64,000 nucleotides of DNA from Hoeflea_A sp965228785 (GTDB lineage Bacteria; Pseudomonadota; Alphaproteobacteria; Rhizobiales; Rhizobiaceae): NCBI GenBank assembly GCA_965228785.1, contig CBDDIF010000001.1, positions 1,178,001 to 1,242,000 on the forward strand, in the 5' to 3' direction. The translations under genes and the position numbers were made by a program. Shown here one piece after another: positions 7,878 to 16,322 of the stretch (position 1 is its first letter; each line of letters begins with the position of its first letter). Under the pieces are notes generated by a model, which worked only from the letters and a program-made list of their open reading frames with translations, searched no databases and had not been told where the DNA came from.

Positions 7878-8879
7878 ATGCGAGAAATTCCGTTTGGGCA
7901 AAGTGGGCTCGTGAGCTCAGTTATCGGCCTTGGATGCATGGGAATGTCGGAATTCTATGGGCCTGCCCAGGACGAGGAATCGCTCAAGGTTCTTGACCGT
8001 GCGTTTGAGCTTGGAGTCACCCATTTCGACACCTCCAATGTGTACGGCCGTGGGCACAATGAAAGCCTGCTCGGTACATTCCTGAAGGGCCGCCGCGATA
8101 AGGCCCTGATCGCCAGCAAGTTCGGGGTCGTGCGCGATCCCGACGGACCGCCTGGTAGCACCTACGATCGGGAACTTGACAATTCGCCGACCTATATGCG
8201 GCGCTGTCTGGAAGAAACGCTGAGGCGACTCGGAACCGACTACCTCGATCTCTACTACATCCATCGGCTCGATCCCAAAGTCCCCGTCGAAGACACGATC
8301 GGCGAGATGGGCAAGCTTGTATCTGAAGGCAGGATTCGCGCGATAGGACTATCGGAAGTCGATGCCCATACGCTGCAACGCGCCCATTCAGTACACCCCA
8401 TCGCCGCATTGCAGTCCGAATACTCGCTCTGGGAGCGCGATGCGGAGCAGGAGGTGTTGCCGACCTGCGTCGAGCTCGGAATTACCTTTGTGCCGTACAG
8501 TCCGCTCGGGCGAGGTTTTCTCACCGGAGCGATACGCGCCACCGAAAACCTGTCCGAGAATGATCTGCGCAGGAGTGCGCCGCGTTTTCAATCCGACAAC
8601 ATAGACCGAAACCTGGTCCTTATCGAGCGCATCCGCGAACTCGCGGAGGCACACGATTGCTCGCTGGGCCAGATTGCACTTGCCTGGATCCTGGCGCAAG
8701 ACGCATCGATGGTCCCGATCCCCGGGACCAAGCGACTTCATTATCTGGAAGAAAATGTCGGCGCGGAAGCGGTGCAGTTGAATGCCGAAGAGGTCAGGGC
8801 ATTAGCCGAAGCGCTTGCCTCCGAAGCCATTGCGGGCTCGCGACATTGGGTGGCTTCCGGCGGACCGGATCGATCATGA
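7878..8879 (+). CDS. Aldo/keto reductase
   Basis: A 333-residue NADPH-dependent aldo/keto reductase of the bacterial YakC/Tas-like type. The tetrad is visible: Asp51 and Tyr56 in FDTSNVYGRGH, Lys81 in IASKFG, and His129 in YYIHR. The phosphate-binding end of the cofactor site is represented by PGTKRLHYLEEN near the C-terminus. The start at 7878 (MREIPFGQ) is preferred because it begins right at the conserved first strand. A longer upstream frame would overlap the thiolase. The gene may interconvert an aldehyde or ketone intermediate with its alcohol. Its stop overlaps the next start by 4 bases. Confidence 0.87.
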   Translation: MREIPFGQSGLVSSVIGLGCMGMSEFYGPAQDEESLKVLDRAFELGVTHFDTSNVYGRGHNESLLGTFLKGRRDKALIASKFGVVRDPDGPPGSTYDRELDNSPTYMRRCLEETLRRLGTDYLDLYYIHRLDPKVPVEDTIGEMGKLVSEGRIRAIGLSEVDAHTLQRAHSVHPIAALQSEYSLWERDAEQEVLPTCVELGITFVPYSPLGRGFLTGAIRATENLSENDLRRSAPRFQSDNIDRNLVLIERIRELAEAHDCSLGQIALAWILAQDASMVPIPGTKRLHYLEENVGAEAVQLNAEEVRALAEALASEAIAGSRHWVASGGPDRS

Positions 8880-9739
8880 GCAGCGGCGGTGTAATGGTTC
8901 CTCCACGTCAGACGGTAATGCACGAAGGGCCACGCGGACGGGTTATGGCAATGGACAGCGCCTATGACGTTGCTCCCGGCAATGAAGGCTGCGATGTCGT
9001 TGTCAACGCTTCCTATTGCGGTGTGCTGCCGGCGCGATTCATCGGCGAATGCCGACCGCGTGCGGCGATCGGCGTCGATTGCGGCGTCGGACCTGCAGGC
9101 GCATCGATTGCCGGTCTTTGGTATCTCGAGGCTCTCGCAATCCCTGCGGCGGTCGCAGAGGTCATGACGATCCGTCTCGGCGACGGCGTGGATCTGCACG
9201 ACCAGGGCCGGATCAGCTTCGTCAATCAACCGGCTGCGAGCTGTGGTGTTGCGGTAGACATGGCTGTTTCCGAGGCGGCTCGTCTTCTGCTCGAACGCGA
9301 TCCCGCAACACTACCGGCTTCTGGGGTCACCAATCGGCAGACCATGTATACGGGCAGCAAAGGGCGACAGATTGTCTGCACCGATTCGATCGCTTTCGGA
9401 CTGCCTGATGATCGTAACAATGTCCTGGTCACGGCAGGTCATACCGGCCGTAGCGCCGTCCCCTACCTGCTGCGTGTTCAACCGTTCGGTTTCATTTGTT
9501 CCGATGGTGGAATGGGGCGAGGCGAGTCCGGCGTAGCGGGGCTTTTTGAAGTCGAGGCCGAGGGGCTGGCTGGTGCTGCGGTCGATGCGCGACGGGCGGC
9601 GATGGGCAGCGGCTTGGCAAGCTACCGGGATGGTGTCATCAGCGCCGCGAACGCCCATGCCTTGGCGGCAGGTGTTTCGGTCGGCATGCCGGCGGCAGCG
9701 GCGGCGCGTGCACTCCTTGAAAGGAACGGCGATGCTTGA
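8876..9739 (+). CDS. Conserved-looking protein of unknown function
   Basis: A 287-residue protein I do not recognise. It starts at the ATG overlapping the upstream stop (ATGA) and overlaps the next gene by 8 bases, so it is a true operon member. Striking blocks are NASYCGVLPARFIG, a Gly/Cys-rich segment GVDCGVGPAGASIAGLWYLEAL, LGDGVDLHDQG, SVTAGHTGRS-like VTAGHTGRSAVPYLL, and FICSDGGMGRGESGVAGL. There is no signal peptide and no evident membrane segment, so a cytoplasmic enzyme is likely. The conserved-looking Asp, Cys and His residues within glycine-rich loops suggest a catalytic pocket, but no reaction can be assigned. Its place between a reductase and an acyl-CoA dehydrogenase suggests it acts on a pathway intermediate. 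Confidence 0.75.
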   Translation: MSSGGVMVPPRQTVMHEGPRGRVMAMDSAYDVAPGNEGCDVVVNASYCGVLPARFIGECRPRAAIGVDCGVGPAGASIAGLWYLEALAIPAAVAEVMTIRLGDGVDLHDQGRISFVNQPAASCGVAVDMAVSEAARLLLERDPATLPASGVTNRQTMYTGSKGRQIVCTDSIAFGLPDDRNNVLVTAGHTGRSAVPYLLRVQPFGFICSDGGMGRGESGVAGLFEVEAEGLAGAAVDARRAAMGSGLASYRDGVISAANAHALAAGVSVGMPAAAAARALLERNGDA

Positions 9740-10922
9740 CGAAATCGGCAATGGCACAAGGAGGTTGTGGGATTTTCCGTTTTTCGAGGCGAACCACAGG
9801 ACCTTGGCTGAAACACTTGGCGATTGGCCCGCATCGCACGGCGAACCCGAAGACATGGCGGAAACTTGCCGCGCGCACGCACGTGAACTTGCCGAGCGTG
9901 GCCTTCTGTCGCATGTGGTGCCAGAGAACGGTGGCGTCGATGTACGCGCCATTTGCGTGATTCGCGAGGCGCTTGGCTACCGAGATCTGTTGGCAGATTC
10001 CGTGTTTGCCATGCAGGGCATCGGAACGGGTGCCATATGGATGCACGGGACTGCGGAATTGTGTGAGCGGTATCTTCCACGAGTCCGTTCCGGAGATGCG
10101 ATTGCCGCCTTTGCCCTGTCTGAACCGGAGGCGGGCTCGGATGTAGCGAGCATGACGACGCAGGCCCACGCGGACGGTGACGGCTATGTTCTGGAGGGCG
10201 AGAAGACCTGGATCACGAATGCCGGCTTTGCCGACCACTATATTGTGGTTGCACGCACCGGAGAGGCACCGGGAGCGCGTGGCCTTTCCGCTTTTATCGT
10301 CGATGCCGATTCGCCTGGCCTGTCCTTCGGACCGCCGATCGCGATGATCGCCGCGCATCCGGCAGCCTCGGTCGTTCTGGATGGCGTGAGAGTACCTGCC
10401 AACCAACGCATCGGAGCCCCGGGTGAAGGGTTCAAGGTCGCAATGAGTGTGTTTGATATTTTCCGCACATCGGTCGGCGCGGCAGCCGTGGGACTTGCGG
10501 CGTGCGCTCTCGATCAGACGGTGGCGCGCGTACAATCGCGACGGATTTTCGGACGGTTGATGGCTGAGATGGAGGGAGTCCAATTCCGCCTTGCCGAAAT
10601 GGCAACAGATCTCGAATGCGCGGCACTTGCGGTCTACCGGGCAGCTTGGGCCAAGGATACGCGGCCCGGTCGCGGCACGCGCGAGGCCTCGATGGCAAAA
10701 CTTGCCGCCACCGAGGCAGCCGGTCGCATTGCCGATGCGGCGGTTCAGCTTCATGGGGGGCATGGCGTGACGCGGGGCAGTGTGATCGAGCAACTTTACC
10801 GCGATGCGCGGCCAATGCGGCTGTACGAGGGTGCCTCGGAGGTCCAAAAGCTGATAATCGCGCGCAGCCTGCTCAGCGAGCCCAACTCAACTGTCAAGCC
10901 GGCACAAAGCGCGGCACCGTGA
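9732..10922 (+). CDS. Acyl-CoA dehydrogenase
   Basis: A 396-residue FAD-dependent acyl-CoA dehydrogenase. Diagnostic segments are FALSEPEAGSDVASM, the ITNAGFADHYIV block, the central helical region with FGRLMAEMEGVQFRLAEMA, VQLHGGHGVTRG, and LYEGASEVQ with the catalytic base Glu366. It should introduce the 2,3-double bond before the enoyl-CoA hydratase. The start at 9732 is chosen from the GGAACG ribosome binding site and the normal family length; the longer frame lies inside the preceding gene. It is the last gene of the operon and its 3' end overlaps the convergent Zn-ribbon gene by about 29 bases. Confidence 0.9.
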   Translation: MLDEIGNGTRRLWDFPFFEANHRTLAETLGDWPASHGEPEDMAETCRAHARELAERGLLSHVVPENGGVDVRAICVIREALGYRDLLADSVFAMQGIGTGAIWMHGTAELCERYLPRVRSGDAIAAFALSEPEAGSDVASMTTQAHADGDGYVLEGEKTWITNAGFADHYIVVARTGEAPGARGLSAFIVDADSPGLSFGPPIAMIAAHPAASVVLDGVRVPANQRIGAPGEGFKVAMSVFDIFRTSVGAAAVGLAACALDQTVARVQSRRIFGRLMAEMEGVQFRLAEMATDLECAALAVYRAAWAKDTRPGRGTREASMAKLAATEAAGRIADAAVQLHGGHGVTRGSVIEQLYRDARPMRLYEGASEVQKLIIARSLLSEPNSTVKPAQSAAP

Positions 10923-11322
10923 CGCCGTCGCTGCGCCGATCCCAGACAGCGCAAAGTTTCAATCCAACGCACAAGTCCATTGGTCTGACGCCAATCACGT
11001 TGGAGACGAGGCGTACGCCGCCGGCCCGCGGAAGGCTGACAATGGCCGGCACCCATGGCACCTTCCAGGTCGGATCCGGTGCCTGGTTTACAACGGTCCA
11101 GCTGTACAGCTCGCCTTCGGGCTCTACCTGGACCCAGTCGATACCGTGCGTCTGACAATCGGGACAGAAAGGCGTCGGTGGCATTCGCCACGCTTCGCAA
11201 GCCGGACATCGCGGGATCATGAGCCGTTGGTTTCCGGCGGCCTCCCAGAAGGGTTTTGTCCAGGCATCCGTGACCAGCCTAAAGAGCGCTTCAGGAGGTG
11301 CCACTGCCAACTGATCGTCCAT
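10894..11322 (-). CDS. Zn-ribbon/OB-fold protein (DUF35 type), partner of thiolase-like protein
   Basis: A 142-residue protein with a rubredoxin-like zinc ribbon (CPAC...CPDC, two CxxC pairs 10 residues apart near 30-50) followed by an OB-fold acyl-CoA-binding half (YSWTVVNQAPDP...VSLPRAGGVRLVSNVIG). Two ATG codons are adjacent. The one at 11322 has GGAGG at a proper distance, while 11325 overlaps the thiolase-like stop. Proteins of this family pair with thiolase-like subunits. In mycobacterial steroid degradation the DUF35 protein ChsH2 binds Ltp2 to form a retro-aldolase. The gene directly follows the thiolase-like gene at 11322-12497, so the same pairing is likely here. Confidence 0.85.
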   Translation of the reverse strand: MDDQLAVAPPEALFRLVTDAWTKPFWEAAGNQRLMIPRCPACEAWRMPPTPFCPDCQTHGIDWVQVEPEGELYSWTVVNQAPDPTWKVPWVPAIVSLPRAGGVRLVSNVIGVRPMDLCVGLKLCAVWDRRSDGVTVPRFVPA

Positions 11323-12497
11323 CATCCCCTCCGCAGAATCAGGCCGCTGACGGGGGGCGGCGACGGGCCGCCCGTGACCAGTGCGACTTCCGCGCCGTCG
11401 ACCTGCAAAACGGCAGTGCCGCGCAGCTGTTCGACCGCTTCGCGAATATGTGTCATTCCCCAGACAAAACCGCCGGAAAGCTGGCCGCCGTCCGTATTCA
11501 ATGGCAATTCCCCGCGATGCCGTATTGCTCCCGAAGCAACAAACGGGCCGCTCTCGCCACGGGGGCAAAATCCGTAGTCCTCCAATTGCATCAGCACCTG
11601 GGAGGAGAAATGATCATAGATCTGAGCGCAATCGATATCCGCCGGTCCAAGGCCGGCGCGCTGCCAGAGTTCGCGCGCTACCGTCCGATGGCCGGACGTT
11701 GCGTACTCTTCTTCAGGCATGTTGTGCCAATAGATCGACCGACCCCAGTCGCGGGCGCCACCATGCGCCCAAGCGCGCACGAGCACCGGCTGATGCCGCG
11801 AGTCGCCTGCTCGTTCCGAGGCAGTGACGATGGCGGCGATCATACCATCGCTCTCAAGGCAGCAATCCAGCAGGCAATGCGGATCTGCCACCATCGGTGC
11901 TGCCATGTAAGCCGAGCGGTTGAGAGGATTTGTGATCTGGGCACCGGGTCTGTGCCGAGCGTTTTCCCTGAAGCAAAGGGCGATCTCGGCAAAGTGATCC
12001 CGTGTCGTTCCGTAGCGATGCATGTGTCGCCTTGCCAGCAGCGCAAACATCTGCGCCGGTCCGTAAAGCCCCGCCGAGAGGAAGAACGCATTTTCCGGGT
12101 CGGGCGTGTAGTCTGCAGCGATGGCACCGAATCGCACTGACCCTTGTTTTTGCCCTCCCAGCACGACGACCGTATTTGCCTGCCCGGTTGCAACGGCAAG
12201 CGCCGCGAGCCCAACCGCACCGGCAGATCCACCGCCAGTGCCGGTCAGTGCGACGGAAAAGCGTAACTCGGGAATGCCAAGCATTTCCATGAGGCTGGAG
12301 CTGTCAAAACCGCCTGCGAAGTAGGAAAACCCATCGACATCCCGGACCGCCAATCCGGCATCTTCGAGCGCTGCGAGAATTGCCGTACCGGCCAGTTCAA
12401 GCGCTGTTTTGTCGCCTGATCCGCCTCGTTTCCAGATGGGTGTCGAGCCCACTCCGACTATCGCTGCACGGTCGCGCAACATGAGGTCGTCATCCAT
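11322..12497 (-). CDS. Thiolase-like protein without nucleophilic Cys (SCP2/Ltp2 type)
   Basis: A 391-residue thiolase-fold protein. The region that carries the active-site Cys in true thiolases reads ALTGTGGGSAGAV, so the cysteine is absent. Further family blocks are RHMHRYGTTRDHFAEIA, DCAQIYDHFSSQVLMQLEDYGFC and LPLNTDGGQLSGGFVWGM. The family includes Ltp2, which catalyses retro-aldol cleavage of a beta-hydroxyacyl-CoA together with a DUF35 partner, and the partner gene overlaps this one downstream. I infer carbon-carbon cleavage of a branched or tertiary hydroxyacyl-CoA rather than Claisen thiolysis. A paralogue with the same partner lies at 33556-34716. Confidence 0.87.
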   Translation of the reverse strand: MDDDLMLRDRAAIVGVGSTPIWKRGGSGDKTALELAGTAILAALEDAGLAVRDVDGFSYFAGGFDSSSLMEMLGIPELRFSVALTGTGGGSAGAVGLAALAVATGQANTVVVLGGQKQGSVRFGAIAADYTPDPENAFFLSAGLYGPAQMFALLARRHMHRYGTTRDHFAEIALCFRENARHRPGAQITNPLNRSAYMAAPMVADPHCLLDCCLESDGMIAAIVTASERAGDSRHQPVLVRAWAHGGARDWGRSIYWHNMPEEEYATSGHRTVARELWQRAGLGPADIDCAQIYDHFSSQVLMQLEDYGFCPRGESGPFVASGAIRHRGELPLNTDGGQLSGGFVWGMTHIREAVEQLRGTAVLQVDGAEVALVTGGPSPPPVSGLILRRG

Positions 12498-12513
12498 GGC
12501 TGTCGACTGGCAA

Positions 12514-13212
12514 TCAGGCTGCCACCTGCGGCACGATAACGTCGCCGTTATCGCCGCGACGGGCCTTTCGCTGCATCAGGTCCCAGGTCAACGTCAGGTA
12601 GTTCGCCTTTGCCAGAAGGCCTTGAATGGTATGAGCATGGTCGTCGGACATCAGAGGTGCATTGTCGGGGATCGTCATGTCAAGCCGGCAAGCATAGTCG
12701 AGCGTAACGTGCAAGGCAGACGCCTCGCGAACATCATCTCCCAAGGTGATGGCGCCGTGCCATGGGATGATGATTGCAATGTCCCCGTCCTTCAAAGCGG
12801 GTGCGATCGATTCAATATCATCGTCCGGCGCAATGGCGGTCCGGTTGTGGAAATAGGTACAAAGATTATGCAGATTACGGGTTGGCCGTCCGTAGGCAGA
12901 CTGTGCGGTAATCCAGAAGCCATGCGTGTGGACGATCGCGCCGCAATCCGGGCGCAGCTTGTAGATGCCATGATGGAAGCCGATACCCGGGCTGATGGGC
13001 CTGGCACTTTCAACCGCACGACCTTCGAAATCCAACAGGACAATGTCGTCGAGCTTCATTTCCTCAAACGTTTTGTCCAAGGCGTTGGTGAAATAGAGTT
13101 CCTCGCCCCGCACACGCGTACTGACATGTCCGCCAATCATGGAACCGAGCCCATAGGCGGCCAATCCGTGGCAGGCATCGAGTGTCTGTTGGCGATACAT
13201 ATCATACGACAT
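12514..13212 (-). CDS. Class II aldolase/adducin family protein
   Basis: A 232-residue member of the zinc-dependent class II aldolase/adducin family. Metal-ligand histidines are visible in IVHTHGFW and PWHGAITLG. The catalytic Glu of fuculose-phosphate-type aldolases, normally four residues before a conserved His, is replaced by Gly in PGIGFHHGIY, so classical sugar-phosphate aldol cleavage is unlikely. A decarboxylase, hydrolase or aldolase on a non-sugar substrate remains possible. It is the first gene of a leftward unit with the thiolase-like and Zn-ribbon genes, divergent from the P450 with operator D between. A close relative sharing HGFWITAQ and WHGAIT is at 37144-37845. Confidence 0.82.
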   Translation of the reverse strand: MSYDMYRQQTLDACHGLAAYGLGSMIGGHVSTRVRGEELYFTNALDKTFEEMKLDDIVLLDFEGRAVESARPISPGIGFHHGIYKLRPDCGAIVHTHGFWITAQSAYGRPTRNLHNLCTYFHNRTAIAPDDDIESIAPALKDGDIAIIIPWHGAITLGDDVREASALHVTLDYACRLDMTIPDNAPLMSDDHAHTIQGLLAKANYLTLTWDLMQRKARRGDNGDVIVPQVAA

Positions 13213-13270
13213 TGAAAATTCTCCTCTTGCCCCGCGATACTAACCCGCCAATGGGCAAACGAGCAATACC

Positions 13271-13305
13271 ATTCTTGATACAAAATCGTATTCTGTATCT
13301 GGAAA
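13271..13305 (+). promoter_or_regulatory. Tandem IclR-type operator D, aldolase-like/P450 divergent promoter
   Basis: Two successive palindromes with fixed spacing: ATTCT (13271-13275)-N6-AAAAT (13282-13286)-N3-ATTCT (13290-13294)-N6-GGAAA (13301-13305, 3 of 5). Centre-to-centre spacing is 19 bases, about two helical turns, as expected for a dimer of dimers. An additional inverted repeat GATACA/TGTATC (13277-13282, 13294-13299) overlaps it. Confidence 0.6.
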
Positions 13306-13367
13306 TACTGAGTTAGGTGAAGTAATCTTTGCGGGCAGTTTTAATGGCGAGTGAGGAACCAACCGCT

Positions 13368-14603
13368 ATGGCAGAGGCCCGTGCTGAAACGCCGAACATA
13401 CCAGCTCATGTGCCCACCGAACTTGTAGTAGATTTCGACCGATTCACCGCGCCTCAACTCAAAAGGTCCCCTCATCGCAATGTGCGAGCGCTCTTCGCGA
13501 CACTGCCGCCGGTGATCTGGACGCCGCGAAACGATGGCCATTGGCTGGTTACAAATTCGACGGTTGCCATGCGGATGCTGAGACAACCCGGTCTGTTTTC
13601 CTCCGATCCACGCCATAACGCTCTGATGCAGCGTTCTCCGCGCACAAGCCCCAACCAGTACGACCCGCCCGAACATACCCAGCTGCGAGGCATCATCGCG
13701 CCGTTCTTCGAGCATTCGGCGATGCCGGATTTGGAACCGAAAATCCGAGCCAAAGCCGCAGGCCTGGTCGACGCCGTCTTCCCAAAAGGCAGGGTTGAGT
13801 TCTTAGGTGAAATCGCCCAGAGGTATCCGGTAGAAATTTTCCTGGCCATGGCGGGCGCGCCCCTGGCCGATCGGGACCGACTTCTCGCGCATGTCGAGGG
13901 ATTTACCAGGGCCCCTGAACGCCAAGATCGGCTGGCATCTCTCAGGGCGCTTGCAGACGATTTGCAAGGATATCTCGACGAACGGCTTCTAACGCCGCGG
14001 GAGGACATTCTCAGTGCCGTAGCCAACGGTCGACTTGACGGGCGGCAGTTGAATGAGGAAGAGCGCCTGGGGATGGCCGCGCTGGTGTTTCTCGGTGGAC
14101 TCGATACCGTTGCTGCGATGCTGTCGTTTATCATGATACACTTGGCCACCCACAAGACACATTATCGTCGTCTGATCACCGACCCGGAAATCATCCCTCG
14201 GGCCGTACACGAATTGGTTCGGGTGTTCGGCGTTGCCAGCATGGAGCGCGCCGCAACGCAGACCTTCGAGTTTGATGGCGTTCCCTTCCGCCGCGGCGAC
14301 CGAATTGTGTTTTCCACGCAGACCTACGGCCTGGACAATCCGAAGTTGACGAATCCCATCGAGGTCGACTTTGACCGCAAGGCGTCCCCTCATTCCGTCT
14401 TTGGTGGAGGTCCGCACCGTTGCATAGGCGCTCACCTTGCCAATCTCGAAATCCGCATCTTCCTGGAAGAGTGGACGAAACGTGTCGGAGCGTTTTCCCT
14501 TGACGGTCCTGAGGAGCCCGACACCTTCAGCGGAGTCGTATGGTCGCCAGTTGCTGTTCCGCTCGTTTGGAGCCCAAACGATGTCGCGGATGGAGCAAGG
14601 TGA
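13368..14603 (+). CDS. Cytochrome P450
   Basis: A soluble bacterial P450 of about 411 residues. The haem-thiolate loop is FGGGPHRCIG with Cys352 by this start, the I-helix oxygen-activation motif is GGLDT near residue 240, the K-helix ExxR is ELVR, and the preceding GVASMERAATQ and FDGVPFRRGD blocks are typical of class I CYPs. It should hydroxylate a substrate carbon using electrons from a ferredoxin and reductase, neither of which is encoded nearby. Starts at 13329 (TTG) and 13344 (ATG) are possible. I chose 13368 because AGGA lies 10 bases upstream. The stop overlaps the following SDR start. Hydroxylation of a branched acid or ether before oxidation by that SDR is a reasonable inference. 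Confidence 0.9.
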   Translation: MAEARAETPNIPAHVPTELVVDFDRFTAPQLKRSPHRNVRALFATLPPVIWTPRNDGHWLVTNSTVAMRMLRQPGLFSSDPRHNALMQRSPRTSPNQYDPPEHTQLRGIIAPFFEHSAMPDLEPKIRAKAAGLVDAVFPKGRVEFLGEIAQRYPVEIFLAMAGAPLADRDRLLAHVEGFTRAPERQDRLASLRALADDLQGYLDERLLTPREDILSAVANGRLDGRQLNEEERLGMAALVFLGGLDTVAAMLSFIMIHLATHKTHYRRLITDPEIIPRAVHELVRVFGVASMERAATQTFEFDGVPFRRGDRIVFSTQTYGLDNPKLTNPIEVDFDRKASPHSVFGGGPHRCIGAHLANLEIRIFLEEWTKRVGAFSLDGPEEPDTFSGVVWSPVAVPLVWSPNDVADGAR

Positions 14604-15355
14604 TGAGGCGGTTTGAAAACAAGGTTCTCGTCGTCACGGGCGCGGCTTCTGGCATCGGTGCTGCTACGGCTCGCCGCTATCATTCGGAGGGCGGTTCCGT
14701 TGCATTGCTCGACCTCGATCAAGCTGGCGCCGACGCGTTAGCCTCTGATCTTTCAAACGCCCTTGCTCTGGCCTGCGATGTTTCAGACGCTAATACTGTG
14801 CGCGAAGCCATAGAAGCCGCGCATCGTCACTATGGCCGCATCGACGCCGTCGTGAATTCCGCTGGCCATGTGATCGCGGCACCGACCGAGGACGTGGACA
14901 TGGTCGACTTTGCCAGCATGTTGTCTGTGCACGTCTCAGGGACATTTCTTGTCTGCCAAGCCGCCTTGCCTGCGCTTCGCGCGAGTGGGGGAGCAATCGT
15001 CAATCTTGCTTCAATCGCTGCATTGGTCGGGCGTCCCAATACAGCCGCATATGCCGCGGCAAAGGGCGCAATACTGGCTATGTCACGTCAATTCGCGATC
15101 GACTTTGCCCCGCAGGGCGTTCGTGTGAACTGTGTCGCTCCGGGACCGGTGCGTACATCGATGACAGAGGGTTTTGTCTCGGATCGCGGCGAAATCTGGC
15201 AGGACTACGCGGATCAAGTAGCAAGTGGAATTCCGATGGGCCGCATCGGAAAGTCCGACGAGGTGGCAGGTCCTATCTGCTTTCTGTTGTCGCAGGATGC
15301 GGCCTATCTCACTGGCGGTTGCATCGTTCCCGATGGTGGGCTGACGGCCGCGTGA
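14603..15355 (+). CDS. SDR-family oxidoreductase (FabG-like)
   Basis: A 250-residue short-chain dehydrogenase. The nucleotide-binding motif is TGAASGIG near the N-terminus, NSAG replaces the usual NNAG, the catalytic serine lies in NLASIAAL, and the YxxxK pair is in YAAAKGA. The C-terminus ends GGCIVPDGG like FabG-type proteins. The ATG at 14603 overlaps the P450 stop and is preceded by GGAGCAAGG. The pairing with a P450 suggests oxidation of the alcohol that the P450 makes, though this is inferred from gene order only. It converges on the IclR gene with a 17-base gap and no clear terminator. Confidence 0.88.
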   Translation: MRRFENKVLVVTGAASGIGAATARRYHSEGGSVALLDLDQAGADALASDLSNALALACDVSDANTVREAIEAAHRHYGRIDAVVNSAGHVIAAPTEDVDMVDFASMLSVHVSGTFLVCQAALPALRASGGAIVNLASIAALVGRPNTAAYAAAKGAILAMSRQFAIDFAPQGVRVNCVAPGPVRTSMTEGFVSDRGEIWQDYADQVASGIPMGRIGKSDEVAGPICFLLSQDAAYLTGGCIVPDGGLTAA

Positions 15356-15372
15356 AAAATTGAGCTCAGCCC

Positions 15373-16158
15373 TTACATCAGCCCTTCCATCTCGTCCGCC
15401 AATCTCAGCAAATCTTCGGCGAGGGCTACGATCTGTTTGGCGTCAAGCTGCCCTTTGAAGGTGGTCGCCACCAATCCGTGACGCGCGGCTCCATCAGCGC
15501 CCGAAACAGCGGCCGCGACACTGGTCACACCGGTGGCAAAATAGCCGTCATCCACCGCCCAACCGGTCTTGGCAGAACGTTGCGCTTCTTTCCAAAAGTC
15601 TTCGAAATCAATGGCGCGAGCCCAGCGGATACCGTCGAATTCGTTCTTGAGGTCCGCTTTCGAGATGCCGGCTTGTCCAGCCAGGACGCGGCCCAGTGCG
15701 CCTATGTAAAGCGGCAGGCGCTGCCCAACCTGCATCTGAATTTGAAATGTTGAATTGCTTTGCGACACCGAAACCAGGACGTTGCGGTCACCATCGGCAA
15801 CCCGCCAGAGTGTCATTGTAACACCGTATCGTTCCGCTGCCTCGTGCAGCAAGGGGCGGATGACATCGATCTTACCACTTTCGCTCAGGGCACATTGCGC
15901 CAGCTGTACTACGCCCAGCCCGATCGCATAGGTTTTTCCGCGATCATCGAACACAAGCATTCCTTCGGCGACGAGAGTCCGCAGGATATTGAAACACGTT
16001 GATGAGTTGATGTTCAGGGTACGCGCAATATGCGTTACCGTCTCGGCTTTGCCGCTCTGGCCAAGGTACCGAATGATACTGATGGCATTCGAAACCGGCC
16101 GCACGATTGTCGGCGCGATCGTTGTCTGGCTCTCAAGGGTAGCGCTGCTTCTCGGCAT
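15373..16158 (-). CDS. IclR-family transcriptional regulator (regulator 1)
   Basis: A 261-residue IclR protein. A winged helix-turn-helix covers about residues 22-85 (VSNAISIIRYLGQ, VTHIARTLNINSSTCFNILRTLVAEG), and an IclR effector domain follows, including VGQRLPLYIGALGRVLAG and GWAVDDGYFATGVTSVAAAV. IclR proteins are dimers or tetramers that bind palindromes and sense small acids. It is divergent from the acyl-CoA dehydrogenase at 16323, and operator E lies in the shared gap. Because the same composite site occurs at four other promoters in 1-13400, I infer that it controls the whole first cluster. The ATG at 16158 has only a weak ribosome binding site. Confidence 0.9.
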   Translation of the reverse strand: MPRSSATLESQTTIAPTIVRPVSNAISIIRYLGQSGKAETVTHIARTLNINSSTCFNILRTLVAEGMLVFDDRGKTYAIGLGVVQLAQCALSESGKIDVIRPLLHEAAERYGVTMTLWRVADGDRNVLVSVSQSNSTFQIQMQVGQRLPLYIGALGRVLAGQAGISKADLKNEFDGIRWARAIDFEDFWKEAQRSAKTGWAVDDGYFATGVTSVAAAVSGADGAARHGLVATTFKGQLDAKQIVALAEDLLRLADEMEGLM

Positions 16159-16286
16159 TAAGTGCGAATATGTCCCAGCAATATTTGATCATGATATTCC
16201 GAACACTGTCGCGCGGCAAGCCAGCCATCCGGGGTTATGCCCCAGTCCTGCTGTTGCAGTGAACTGCAGATGGTGCTTTAACATAG

Positions 16287-16310
16287 AGAACAAAATTCGG
16301 TATACAGAAT
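16287..16310 (+). promoter_or_regulatory. Composite IclR-type operator E, IclR 1/acyl-CoA dehydrogenase promoter
   Basis: The order is AGAAC (16287-16291, 4 of 5)-N3-ATTCG (16295-16299, 4 of 5)-N6-AGAAT (16306-16310). The inner half pair forms a near-perfect 16-base palindrome. The site ends right where the GGAGG ribosome binding site of the downstream gene begins, so a bound protein would block initiation or the RNA polymerase footprint. Confidence 0.6.
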
Positions 16311-16322
16311 GGAGGCCGACCA

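Noticed and set aside
9639..10847. Open frame of 402 codons on the minus strand
   Set aside because: It is antisense to the acyl-CoA dehydrogenase at 9732-10922, which has all family motifs. The minus frame is low in hydrophobic order and without domains.
16180..16198. AATAT...ATATT near-palindrome in the IclR 1 promoter gap
   Set aside because: Arms are pure AT with mismatched centre and no second occurrence, unlike operator E in the same gap.
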